This document shows, piece after piece, positions 1 through 6,886 of a DNA stretch of 7,864 nt. Origin of the DNA: Bacteroidota bacterium (lineage in GTDB: Bacteria; Bacteroidota; Bacteroidia; NS11-12g; UBA955); the NCBI GenBank assembly GCA_947460045.1, contig CANHGC010000063.1:1-7864 (forward strand), written 5' to 3'. The translations under genes and the position numbers were made by a program. The notes below the pieces were generated by a model that saw nothing but the letters and a program-made list of their open reading frames with translations, did not search any database and was not told the DNA's origin. Within the stretch, counting starts at the first letter, position 1, and each line of letters starts with the position of its first letter.

Positions 1-562
1 AGCTGATGATCGCGATGCAGAGGCTGCCGAAAGCAGTAAAATCATGGGATTGGCCGTGCGAGAAAACCTCAATCTGGGCGATGGATTTTTTGAAATCAAC
101 GAGTCCGCCCTGCTTGCCGTTGTGACCCAAATTAGAAAGTACAAACCCAGCATCGTGCTGGCAAATGCGATGAGTGATCGACATCCCGACCACGGAAGGG
201 CTGCAGAACTGGTCTCAAGGGCTTGCTTTTTGGCTGGTTTACCGAAAATCATCACAGCATCCTACGAAGCCCATCGCCCGAAAGCCGTATACCATTATAT
301 CCAAGATCGCTTCATGAAACCGGATGTAATAGTTGATATCAGCGATGTTTTTGAACAGAAAATGCAAACCATTTTGGCTTTCAAAACCCAATTCTACAAC
401 CCCAACAGCACCGAGCCCGCAACCCCCATCAGCAGCAAAGAATTCATGGAATTCCTGAGTGCAAGGGCCTTGGAATATGGCAGAACCATCGGCACCAAAT
501 ACGGGGAAGGTTTTACCACAGAAAGAACTTTGGGCACAAACACCCTCATCCCTTTGTTATAA
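1..562 (+). CDS. bshB1: Bacillithiol biosynthesis deacetylase BshB1 (5' partial)
   Basis: This is the C-terminal part of a LmbE/PIG-L-family zinc deacetylase. BshB1 removes the acetyl group from N-acetylglucosaminyl-malate in the second step of bacillithiol synthesis in the cytoplasm. The frame is open from base 2, before the first ATG at 44, and residues such as AAESSKIMGL match the internal part of the family, so the true start lies upstream. About 186 residues remain; the family is usually about 240 long, so roughly 50 are missing, including the AHPDD zinc motif. The second metal motif HPDH is visible at 182-193. Further family marks are RPKAVYHYIQDR, the PxxPISSKEFMEFL stretch, and the ending GRTIGTKYGEGF, which separate BshB1 from generic LmbE proteins. 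The stop is 9 bases before the next gene, so the two are probably co-transcribed. The other bacillithiol genes, bshA and bshC, are not in the window. Family assignment is firm; activity is inferred. Confidence 0.92.
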   Translation, partial: ADDRDAEAAESSKIMGLAVRENLNLGDGFFEINESALLAVVTQIRKYKPSIVLANAMSDRHPDHGRAAELVSRACFLAGLPKIITASYEAHRPKAVYHYIQDRFMKPDVIVDISDVFEQKMQTILAFKTQFYNPNSTEPATPISSKEFMEFLSARALEYGRTIGTKYGEGFTTERTLGTNTLIPLL

Positions 563-571
563 ATTCGCATC

Positions 572-1951
572 ATGTCACGGTTCCTGCTAAGAAAATCCCC
601 CATTTATACCCTGTGTTTATTCATTGCGCTGGGTGCAAATGCCGTTTTTTCTCAGGTGAAAATCGCAGACATTATCGCCAATAAACCCTACGTAATCAGT
701 TTACACCCCACCGATACAGGTAGGTTTGTGCTGTATTTGCCCATGCCGTTTGCCAGTTCTCAGTTCAAACCTGAGGTGTTCAAACTCAAATTGCCACCGG
801 CCACCGAAGTCCATGCGATTCATTTGGTTTACACCCGGTACAAGCAAGTTGATACCTTCAATCAACCCAAGCTCAACCTTCGCAGACTGAACAATTTAAA
901 GACCATTTGGCCCGATTTATACAAACAACCGGATATCCAATGGCGGGTATTTGAACAAAAATCACCCAAGACCTTGGAAGCCGCAGAAGGTTGCTATCAC
1001 GGCTTTGTGGTTTACCTCAAAAGCAGGCCGCCCAAAGCAGAAACAGAGCGTGAGATTGCCAAGATTGATCGCATCATTGATAGTTACAAAGACACCCAAA
1101 TCTGGATTCCCGAAAAGGTGAGTTACCGCATCCGCAAGCGCGAAGTGGAAACAGGTTATTATTTGCCACACAGCAAAGACAAAAAGAAACAGCACATCAA
1201 ATACACCTCGGCTGGATTGTGGTTCCGCAAAAAAGAAACCCGCATTGTGCGAGATTCAATCCCCCTCAAACGCGTCCCCGGCCATTTCGAGCGAACCGGC
1301 TTTTTTGATACTTTCGGATTGCGCAATACCGATGAATTCAAAATCCTCACCCGCAAAAATTGGGGCGGAAAATACGCGGTTTTGGTGGATGTTACCGGCA
1401 GTATGACCCCTTACACCGCCCAAGTGATGCTCTGGATGAAACATTCCAAAACATGCCTGGAAAACGGGCGCGTGGTCTTCTTCAACGACGGCAACGAAAC
1501 CCCAGACATGCTCAAGCGCATCGGCTTCAGCGGAGGCTTGCATTTTGCCGAATCACACACGTTCGATACCGTTTACAAAACCATGCAAACTGCCATGCGA
1601 AGGGGCGATGGCGGCGATATTCCAGAGAACAACCTAGAAGCGCTGATAGCCACTCAAAAACGCTGGCCGCAACTCGATAGCTTTATCATGATCGCCGATA
1701 ACAATGCGGCCATCAAAGACATATCGCTCATCAAACAAGTCACCAAGCCCGTGAACATCATCCTCTGCGGTGTTTCAGACAAAATCCATCCCCACTACGT
1801 AGAACTCGCAGCCAAAACCAACGGCCGGATTTATACCCTAGAAGCAGAAATTACAGACCTCAATAAACTCAAACTCGGCGGCAGAATCGACATCGGAAAA
1901 TCGGTGTACGAATACCGCAAAGAGGGCTTGGTCAAAGTGTTTGATTATTAA
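572..1951 (+). CDS. Secreted von Willebrand A-like domain protein, function unknown
   Basis: I do not recognise a named family. The 459-residue product begins with a likely Sec signal peptide: basic start, hydrophobic core about residues 12-27, and a V-F-S|Q cleavage site near 28. It should act in the periplasm or at the cell surface. Residues about 30-260 are basic and beta-rich, with no motif I can name. Residues about 268-400 resemble a vWA domain. A beta strand leads into DVTGSM (D273, T275, S277), a variant of the DxSxS metal-binding motif. It is followed by GDGGDIPEN (345-353), like the GGGDxPE stretch of many bacterial vWA proteins, and by a strand ending in IAD (374-376), where vWA proteins usually have TDG. 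Such domains bind protein partners through a divalent metal. The gene sits 9 bases after bshB1 and 8 bases before the reductase, so it is probably in the same operon, but neither neighbour explains its role. The ATG at 572 is chosen because it gives a complete signal peptide. Confidence 0.75.
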   Translation: MSRFLLRKSPIYTLCLFIALGANAVFSQVKIADIIANKPYVISLHPTDTGRFVLYLPMPFASSQFKPEVFKLKLPPATEVHAIHLVYTRYKQVDTFNQPKLNLRRLNNLKTIWPDLYKQPDIQWRVFEQKSPKTLEAAEGCYHGFVVYLKSRPPKAETEREIAKIDRIIDSYKDTQIWIPEKVSYRIRKREVETGYYLPHSKDKKKQHIKYTSAGLWFRKKETRIVRDSIPLKRVPGHFERTGFFDTFGLRNTDEFKILTRKNWGGKYAVLVDVTGSMTPYTAQVMLWMKHSKTCLENGRVVFFNDGNETPDMLKRIGFSGGLHFAESHTFDTVYKTMQTAMRRGDGGDIPENNLEALIATQKRWPQLDSFIMIADNNAAIKDISLIKQVTKPVNIILCGVSDKIHPHYVELAAKTNGRIYTLEAEITDLNKLKLGGRIDIGKSVYEYRKEGLVKVFDY

Positions 1952-1959
1952 ACTATATC

Positions 1960-2991
1960 ATGTCATCCCCACAACCCATCGAAACAGATATCATCATCAT
2001 CGGCGCAGGTCCAGTAGGATTGTTCACCATTTTTGAAGCCGGCTTGCTCAAACTCCGCTGTCATTTGATTGATGCTTTGGCGCAACCAGGCGGACAGCTT
2101 ACAGAGATTTACCCCAAAAAGCCCATCTACGACATTCCTGGGTTCCCAGATATTTTGGCTGGCGATTTGATCGACAATTTGATGAAGCAAGCCGAACCCT
2201 TCAAACCGGGATTCACCCTGGGAGAACGCGCCGATACCATCGAGGCCATGGATGACAACAAATTCAAAGTCACCACAGACTTGGGCACAGTGCACATCGC
2301 CCCAAACATCGCAATCGCAGGTGGATTAGGTTGCTTTGAACCACGCAAACCGCCCATCGAAAACTTGGCGAACTTTGAAAATTGTGGCGTGGACTACATC
2401 ATCAAAGACCCCGAAAAATTCAGAAACAAACGCGTTGTGATCGCTGGCGGTGGAGATTCAGCGCTCGACTGGACCATTTTCTTAAAAGACGTAGCTTCCG
2501 AAGTCACAATCATTCACCGCAGAACACAGTTTCGCGGACACCCAGATTCGGTTCAAAAGGTCATGGACATGGATGCACAAAAAGACATTCAACTCATTGT
2601 GAACAGCGAAGTGGTGCAACTCAAGGGCGATGCAGAATCCAATCATTTGAGCGCCGTGGGAATCGCCACCGATGGTATAGAAGAGCTGAATTGGGTTGAG
2701 TGCGATTACTTCCTGCCGTTGTTTGGCCTATCGCCCAAATTGGGCCCGATCGCCGACTGGGGTTTGAATATCGACAAAGCCGCCATCGAGGTCAACACTT
2801 TCGACTACAGCACCAACGTCCCCGGGATCTATGCCATTGGCGACATCAACACCTACCCGGGCAAGCTCAAACTCATTTTGTGTGGATTTCACGAGGCCAC
2901 CCTCATGGTACAGAGTGCGTTCAAGCGCATTTATCCCAATAAAAACAACGTTTTGAAGTATACAACCGTTAACGGCGTACAAGGATTCTGA
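1960..2991 (+). CDS. Ferredoxin/flavodoxin-NADP+ reductase, thioredoxin-reductase-like (YumC type)
   Basis: This FAD enzyme moves electrons between NADPH and ferredoxin or flavodoxin in the cytoplasm. The 343 residues match the usual 330-350. The N-terminal FAD-binding Rossmann motif is GAGPVG (15-20), followed by PGGQL and the family-typical IYPKKPIYDIPGFP. The NADPH domain has AGGGDSALDW (162-171) and HRRTQFR (186-192), whose arginines are expected to bind the 2'-phosphate. A second FAD motif, GIYAIGD (289-295), lies near the C-terminus. The CxxC redox pair of true thioredoxin reductases is absent from the central domain, as expected for type 2 ferredoxin-NADP reductases. The conserved FGLSPKLGPIADWGL stretch also fits YumC. 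It is not the related bacillithiol-disulfide reductase YpdA, because the glycine motif lacks that enzyme's cysteine. The gene starts 8 bases after the vWA gene and overlaps mtgA by one base (TGATG), which suggests translational coupling. The electron carrier partner is not in the window. Confidence 0.92.
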   Translation: MSSPQPIETDIIIIGAGPVGLFTIFEAGLLKLRCHLIDALAQPGGQLTEIYPKKPIYDIPGFPDILAGDLIDNLMKQAEPFKPGFTLGERADTIEAMDDNKFKVTTDLGTVHIAPNIAIAGGLGCFEPRKPPIENLANFENCGVDYIIKDPEKFRNKRVVIAGGGDSALDWTIFLKDVASEVTIIHRRTQFRGHPDSVQKVMDMDAQKDIQLIVNSEVVQLKGDAESNHLSAVGIATDGIEELNWVECDYFLPLFGLSPKLGPIADWGLNIDKAAIEVNTFDYSTNVPGIYAIGDINTYPGKLKLILCGFHEATLMVQSAFKRIYPNKNNVLKYTTVNGVQGF

Positions 2992-3740
2992 TGATAACCC
3001 TGTTTTTATTTTACCGCGTTATCAAATGGATTTTCCGATTGTTGATGGCTTTCATCGCGATATCCCTGCTTTGGGTGGTCGCTTACCGATTCATCAATCC
3101 GCCCACAACGGCACTCATGAGCAGCAGAAGCAGTCTGTACGATATCGATTGCAACCAATCTTGGGTTGATTACCAGAGCATCGGCAACAACATCAAAATG
3201 GCGGTCATTTGCGGCGAAGACCAACGCTTTAAGGAGCACCATGGATTTGATTTTAAGGCGATTCAAAAAGCCATTCAACACAACATGAGCGGTGGAAAAG
3301 TGCGTGGGGCCAGCACCATTTCTCAACAAACCGCCAAAAATGTATTTCTTTGGGAGGGTCGATCCTGGGTGCGCAAAGGCCTCGAAGTATGGTTCACCGC
3401 ATTGATAGAACTCGTTTGGGGAAAAGAACGCATTTTGGAAGTCTACCTCAACATCATCGAATTTGGTCCCAGCGAAGAACTGTTGTTGAAGGCCCAAACC
3501 TTGAGAGCAGAAGGCAGCGAATCTGAGAAAGCGAAAATCGCCCCTGTTTTTGGCATTGAAGCCGCTTCTCAATTTTACTTCAACACCCCTTGCAACAACC
3601 TCACCAAAACCCAAGCCGCAAAATTGGCAAGCATTCTACCCTGCCCTAGCAGCTGTGGCATGAACTCTGCCTTTGCCTACAAACACAGACTTTTCATCCT
3701 CCGATGTATGAGAAAATGGGGCAAGAAACTGATGCTGTAA
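2991..3740 (+). CDS. mtgA: Monofunctional peptidoglycan glycosyltransferase MtgA (GT51)
   Basis: The enzyme polymerises lipid II into glycan strands on the outer face of the inner membrane. One N-terminal membrane helix (about residues 14-34) is followed by the linker RFINPPTTALM, typical of MtgA. GT51 motifs appear in order: GEDQRFKEHHGFD (75-87) with catalytic Glu76, RGASTISQQTAKN (105-117), and ERILEVYLNIIEFG (146-159). No transpeptidase domain follows, so it is monofunctional; 249 residues is close to the usual 225-245. Unusually, residues about 160-185 form a charged, Glu/Lys-rich insertion between EFG and FGIEAASQFYF, where most MtgA proteins have only a few residues. The C-terminal part also contains four cysteines (201, 218, 222, 239). 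The start ATG shares its first base with the stop of the reductase gene. An AAGGA at 2981-2985, inside that gene, is a possible but unproven ribosome binding site. A 51-base gap separates mtgA from efp. Confidence 0.93.
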   Translation: MITLFLFYRVIKWIFRLLMAFIAISLLWVVAYRFINPPTTALMSSRSSLYDIDCNQSWVDYQSIGNNIKMAVICGEDQRFKEHHGFDFKAIQKAIQHNMSGGKVRGASTISQQTAKNVFLWEGRSWVRKGLEVWFTALIELVWGKERILEVYLNIIEFGPSEELLLKAQTLRAEGSESEKAKIAPVFGIEAASQFYFNTPCNNLTKTQAAKLASILPCPSSCGMNSAFAYKHRLFILRCMRKWGKKLML

Positions 3741-3791
3741 AGGGATTTAAGCCTTTTCGAAAATTGTCGTATTTTTGCTGCAAATCAATTT
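3741..3791 (+). promoter_or_regulatory. Putative Bacteroidota promoter before efp
   Basis: TATTTTTG at 3770-3777 matches the Bacteroidota -7 consensus TAnnTTTG exactly. A weak upstream element, TTTA at 3746-3749, is 20 bases before it, where the -33 TTTG would be expected; it matches three of four bases. Transcription would begin near 3783-3785, leaving a leader of about 7-9 bases before the efp ATG at 3792 and no room for a Shine-Dalgarno sequence. A 10-base palindrome, TTTTCGAAAA, at 3754-3763 lies between the two boxes; whether it does anything is unknown. This is the largest gap between genes in the window, which supports a transcription start here. Confidence 0.55.
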
Positions 3792-4352
3792 ATGGCAACC
3801 ACACAAGACGTATCAGTAGGAAACTTCCTTCGTTATAACGGCGAACTCGTTCTAGTCATCGAATGGCAACACCGCACACCCGGCAATTTGCGCGCTTTTT
3901 ATCAAGGCAAAATGCGCCGCGTAAAAGACGGAAAATTGGCAGAAAACCGTTTCCGCAGCGGAGAATCTGTTGAAATCGTTCGTGTTGAAACCAAAGAATT
4001 GGCCTACCTGTACGAAGAAGGCGATGCTTTCATCTGTATGGACAATGAAACCTACGATCAAGTGCCCATCGCCAAGTTCATGTTCGGTGAAGGTGCCAAA
4101 TTCATGAAAGAAGGCAACATCGTGATGGTGGCTTTCGAAGGTGAAACCCCAGTGTCTGCTGAAGCGCCTTCTCATGCCGTAGTAGAAATCACTTATTGCG
4201 AGCCCGGTATGAAAGGCGATACCGCCACCAACACCCTCAAACCCGCAACCACAGAAACTGGCGCAATCGTGATGGTTCCCCTTTTCGTAAATACTGGAGA
4301 AAAAATCAAAGTAGATACCCGCACCGGTAGCTATGTAGAACGCGTAAAATAA
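3792..4352 (+). CDS. efp: Translation elongation factor P
   Basis: EF-P binds the ribosome between the P and E sites and relieves stalling at runs of proline. The 186 residues have the normal length and three-domain layout: a KOW-like domain (about 1-62) and two OB-fold domains (about 66-128 and 130-186). Recognisable marks are LYEEGDAFICMDNETYDQV in domain II, GMKGDTATNTLKPATTETGA in domain III, and the ending GSYVERVK. The odd feature is the domain I loop that reaches the peptidyl-transferase centre. It reads HRTPGNLRAF, so Asn32 sits where E. coli has the modified Lys34 (KPGKGQAF). The lysine used by EpmA-type modification is therefore missing, and the loop does not resemble the arginine-tipped EarP type. 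It may work unmodified or carry a different modification. A promoter-like site lies just upstream, and the agmatinase gene follows after 14 bases, so efp probably leads this operon. Confidence 0.97.
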   Translation: MATTQDVSVGNFLRYNGELVLVIEWQHRTPGNLRAFYQGKMRRVKDGKLAENRFRSGESVEIVRVETKELAYLYEEGDAFICMDNETYDQVPIAKFMFGEGAKFMKEGNIVMVAFEGETPVSAEAPSHAVVEITYCEPGMKGDTATNTLKPATTETGAIVMVPLFVNTGEKIKVDTRTGSYVERVK

Positions 4353-4366
4353 GAGACAGCAGAAAC

Positions 4367-5263
4367 ATGCAACCCCTGATGTCTGCCGAAGACGGTTTTT
4401 TGGCATTCCCAGAAGCCCATTTGGCCACCCTTGAAAATGCCAAAGTAGTGGTGCAACAAACCCCCTACGAATACTCTAGCTCTTACCTGATGGGATCCGA
4501 TAAAGGTCCAGCCGCCATGGTAGAAGCCAGCCATTTTGTAGAATTTTACGACGAAGAAATCGACCGTGAAGCCTATAAGAATTTTGGCATCGCAACATTG
4601 CAACCCATTGATTTCACAGGAGCCATCGATGCCGATGCCGTAAAACTCATCGCCGACCAAACCCGCGAACTCCTCAACCTCAATAAATTTGTGGTTTCCT
4701 TGGGTTCGGAACATACTGTAACTTACGGATACATGCAGGCCTACGCCGAAAAGTATCCCAATATCAGCGTATTGCAGATCGATGCACACAGCGATTTGAG
4801 AGTGGCCTACCAAGACAACCCCTATTCGCATGCCAGTGTGATGCACCGCATTCACGATATGGGCTTGAATTTGGTACAAGTAGGTATCCGTGCCCAATGC
4901 AAAGAAGAAAGCCAACTCATCAAATCATCGAACAACATCCATACTTGGTATGCCCATGATTTGTGGGACAACGATGCTTGGATCGATGATTGTATCGACA
5001 AATTGGGCGATGTGGTTTATGTGACCATCGACGCAGACGGGTTTGATCCCTCTGTGGCACCCGCGGTAGGTACAGCAGAGCCCGGCGGACTCACTTGGAT
5101 CCAAGGATGTAAGTTGCTTCGCAGAATCGCAGAAAGAAAACAAGTGGTGGGTTTCGACATTGTTGAAATCGCCCCGAGAGAAAACGATATCCTCACTGAA
5201 TTTACCATGGCCAAGCTGTGTTATAAGTTCTTGGGATATTTGAACATCAACAACAGAATATGA
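4367..5263 (+). CDS. speB: Agmatinase-like ureohydrolase (arginase superfamily)
   Basis: Members are dinuclear manganese enzymes; agmatinase splits agmatine into putrescine and urea in the cytoplasm. The 298 residues contain all expected metal-binding motifs: GSEHTVT with His116 (normally GGDH or GGEH), DAHSDLR with Asp139, His141 and Asp143, and DADGFDP with Asp222 and Asp224. The family loop GTAEPGGL (235-242) includes Glu238. SHASVMHR (154-161) replaces the HGTxFR stretch of many proteobacterial enzymes; similar His-Ala forms occur, as I recall, in other agmatinase-annotated proteins. Substrate cannot be proved from motifs, so arginase or another guanidino hydrolase remains possible. I use the ATG at 4367; an in-frame ATG at 4379 would remove four residues and is equally plausible. 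No Shine-Dalgarno is seen. The stop overlaps the desulfurase start by 4 bases (ATGA), indicating coupled translation. No arginine decarboxylase to supply agmatine is in the window. Confidence 0.86.
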   Translation: MQPLMSAEDGFLAFPEAHLATLENAKVVVQQTPYEYSSSYLMGSDKGPAAMVEASHFVEFYDEEIDREAYKNFGIATLQPIDFTGAIDADAVKLIADQTRELLNLNKFVVSLGSEHTVTYGYMQAYAEKYPNISVLQIDAHSDLRVAYQDNPYSHASVMHRIHDMGLNLVQVGIRAQCKEESQLIKSSNNIHTWYAHDLWDNDAWIDDCIDKLGDVVYVTIDADGFDPSVAPAVGTAEPGGLTWIQGCKLLRRIAERKQVVGFDIVEIAPRENDILTEFTMAKLCYKFLGYLNINNRI

Positions 5264-6405
5264 CAACGGCCCAAAGAATTTACCTCGACAATGCTGCCAC
5301 CACGCCGATGGCCAACGAGGTAATCGAAGCGATGGTTCCCATGATGCGCGAGCACTACGGAAACCCCAGTTCAACCCATGCACACGGCAGAAAAGTTCGT
5401 GGTATCATCGAAGAAGCCCGCGGTACCGTTGCGAAATTGCTCAACTGTGCGCCCGGAGAAATTTTCTTCACTTCAGGGGGTACCGAAGCCGATAACCTCG
5501 CACTGCGTGGCTCGGTTGCCAAATTGGGCGTCCAAAATATCATCTCCTCGGCCATCGAACACCATGCCGTTTTACATACCGTAGAAGAACTCCACAAAAT
5601 GCAAAACATCGGTCTTGACTTCGTTAAAATCGACGAAAAAGGCCATGTAGACATGCAACATTTGGGACAGTTACTTCAGCAAAAACCCCATGCCCTGGTA
5701 AGTCTGATGCACGCCAACAACGAAATTGGCAACATGATCGATATCCAAGCTGTGGGTGATATGGTACACAATGCCAATGGGTTTTTCCATTGCGATACCG
5801 TACAAACCATGGGTCATTTCCCCTTTGATTTGAGTCAAGGCCATATCGACTTTTTGGCGGGTGCTGGACACAAATTCAACGGTCCAAAGGGCTGTGGATT
5901 CATCTACATCAACAAAAAGAACAAAATTGTTCCGCAAATTACCGGCGGTGCCCAAGAGCGTGAAATGCGCGGCGGTACCGAAAATGTGATCGGCATTGTA
6001 GGACTGGCCAAAGCGCTGGAAATTGCGTATCGCGATATCGACGCCAAAAAACAGCACATCACCCAGCTAAAAACTGCCATGATGGATCTTTTGCGCCAAC
6101 AAATTCCTGGTGTGAGCTTCAATGGGGATCCAGAAGGACGCAGTCTTTACACGGTATTGAGCGTTTCTTTGCCTCCCAACGAGATGAGCAGCATGTTGTT
6201 GTTCCAACTCGATTTGGCCGGTATTTCTTGCAGCGGCGGCAGCGCCTGTTCCAGTGGAGCCACCGGTGGAAGCCATGTAATCAATAGCATCAATCCTGGC
6301 ACCGATCGCAGCACCATTCGCTTTAGCTTCGGCAAACACAACACCTTGGACGAAATCCAATACACGGTGAACCAACTCGCCAAGTGGTACGGAAACCCTT
6401 CATAA
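5260..6405 (+). CDS. Cysteine desulfurase, NifS/IscS family
   Basis: This PLP-dependent enzyme converts cysteine to alanine and holds the sulfur as a persulfide for iron-sulfur cluster or thio-cofactor synthesis. The 381 residues match the family (380-400). Visible marks are YLDNAATTPM (8-17), NPSSTHAHGR (35-44), FTSGGTEADN (70-79), His102 in EHHAV, which stacks on the PLP ring, NNEIG (153-157), Asp179 and Gln182 in CDTVQT, the PLP lysine Lys205 in GHKFNGPKG, and the RGGTEN turn (237-242). The persulfide cysteine is Cys330 in GGSACSSG, the normal class I loop. The product begins directly at the PLP domain with no extension. It starts with ATGA overlapping the agmatinase stop, and its last 22 bases overlap the lipoprotein gene. 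No IscU, SufB or other cluster-assembly gene is adjacent, so its sulfur acceptor is unknown and I do not choose between the nifS and iscS names. Confidence 0.93.
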   Translation: MTTAQRIYLDNAATTPMANEVIEAMVPMMREHYGNPSSTHAHGRKVRGIIEEARGTVAKLLNCAPGEIFFTSGGTEADNLALRGSVAKLGVQNIISSAIEHHAVLHTVEELHKMQNIGLDFVKIDEKGHVDMQHLGQLLQQKPHALVSLMHANNEIGNMIDIQAVGDMVHNANGFFHCDTVQTMGHFPFDLSQGHIDFLAGAGHKFNGPKGCGFIYINKKNKIVPQITGGAQEREMRGGTENVIGIVGLAKALEIAYRDIDAKKQHITQLKTAMMDLLRQQIPGVSFNGDPEGRSLYTVLSVSLPPNEMSSMLLFQLDLAGISCSGGSACSSGATGGSHVINSINPGTDRSTIRFSFGKHNTLDEIQYTVNQLAKWYGNPS

Positions 6406-6869
6406 CAGCCCTTTTCATCTTAGCACTCCTGTGCTTGAATGCCTGTGCCACACTCATCACTGGCAAAAAACAAGTCATTCTGGTACAGTCACAGCCCCAA
6501 GGCGCGCAAGTGTCCTTCCATCGTATTATGGCCCCCGAATTCATACCACAATTGGCTTCGGACACACAAGATTACGACGAATCAACGGCCCCAAAAGCCT
6601 ATACAAATTCACAACTCGATTCTGGCCTTACTTGCATCACACCCTGCTACATCCGCGTGCCAAGATTGCAAAAAGACACCCTCGTGATGACAGTGCAAAA
6701 AACAGGTTATCAGTCCATTCAGCACAAATTTTACAAGAAATTTAACGAAGCCAGCCTGCTCAATTTTTTGCTGCCATGGAATTGGATGATCGACGCAAAC
6801 AACGGCGCCATCATACGATATTCTCAACCCGATACCTTTCTTCTAGAAGAAGTCAAAAAAAGGCAGTAA
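6384..6869 (+). CDS. PEGA-like lipoprotein, function unknown
   Basis: The 161-residue product has a lipoprotein signal peptide: VRK, a hydrophobic core (about 6-18) and the lipobox LNAC with Cys21 as the likely lipidated residue. Asn at -2 is less common but tolerated. The mature part fits PEGA-type proteins: ITGKKQVILVQSQPQGAQV (25-43) with the SxPxGAxV signature, TPCYIRVPR (86-94), and KTGYQS (106-111). It ends in a hydrophobic NFLLPWNW and then MIDANNGAII, as in the glycine-rich, D-x-x-TGA tail of many Bacteroidota and proteobacterial PEGA lipoproteins. The segment from 44 to 80 is longer than in a minimal PEGA repeat. Role is unknown; such domains are thought to be extracytoplasmic binding modules. 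The start is GTG at 6384, inside the desulfurase gene. It is chosen because no in-frame ATG precedes the signal peptide, and the first one, near residue 49, would remove it. Confidence 0.82.
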   Translation: MVRKPFITALFILALLCLNACATLITGKKQVILVQSQPQGAQVSFHRIMAPEFIPQLASDTQDYDESTAPKAYTNSQLDSGLTCITPCYIRVPRLQKDTLVMTVQKTGYQSIQHKFYKKFNEASLLNFLLPWNWMIDANNGAIIRYSQPDTFLLEEVKKRQ

Positions 6870-6886
6870 TTTTGTACCGCGAAACG
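6867..6886 (+). promoter_or_regulatory. Putative promoter -7 element before the PTPS-like gene
   Basis: TAATTTTG at 6867-6874 matches TAnnTTTG exactly, and its first three bases are the stop codon of the lipoprotein gene. No convincing -33 TTTG is seen about 20 bases upstream; the best candidates are TTCT and TTTC and their spacing is poor. Transcription would start around 6880-6882, giving a leader of about 5-7 bases before the ATG at 6887. Confidence is limited because the element is short and lacks a clear partner. Confidence 0.42.

Noticed and set aside
1360..1680. Alternative + strand frames inside the vWA gene, and similar ones at 2382-2942 and 5378-5584
   Set aside because: They yield Arg/His-rich products with no domain, inside genes with clear conserved motifs in the main frame.
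1960..2991. Bacillithiol-disulfide reductase YpdA as an alternative for the reductase, attractive beside bshB1
   Set aside because: The FAD glycine motif is GAGPVG without YpdA's cysteine, and the IYPKKPIYDIPGFP and FGLSPKLGPIADWGL blocks match YumC-type ferredoxin-NADP reductase.
3006..3614. Long open frame of 202 codons on the - strand opposite mtgA
   Set aside because: The + strand frame carries all GT51 motifs in order. The antisense product has no recognisable family and reflects codon bias.
3739..3757. Possible intrinsic terminator after mtgA (AAAGG/CCTTT stem)
   Set aside because: The stem has only five base pairs, mostly A-T, with an eight-base loop and a run of only a few T, so it is too weak to claim.
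3852..4915. Two long - strand open frames (184 and 194 codons) opposite efp and the agmatinase gene
   Set aside because: Both are fully covered by firmly identified + strand genes, and their products (rich in Phe, His and Gly) are typical of antisense shadows.
6776..6886. N-terminal extension of the PTPS-like protein from an upstream ATG at 6776
   Set aside because: The extra 37 residues overlap the lipoprotein gene, are Arg/Ser-rich and have no counterpart in the family; the ATG at 6887 fits family starts.
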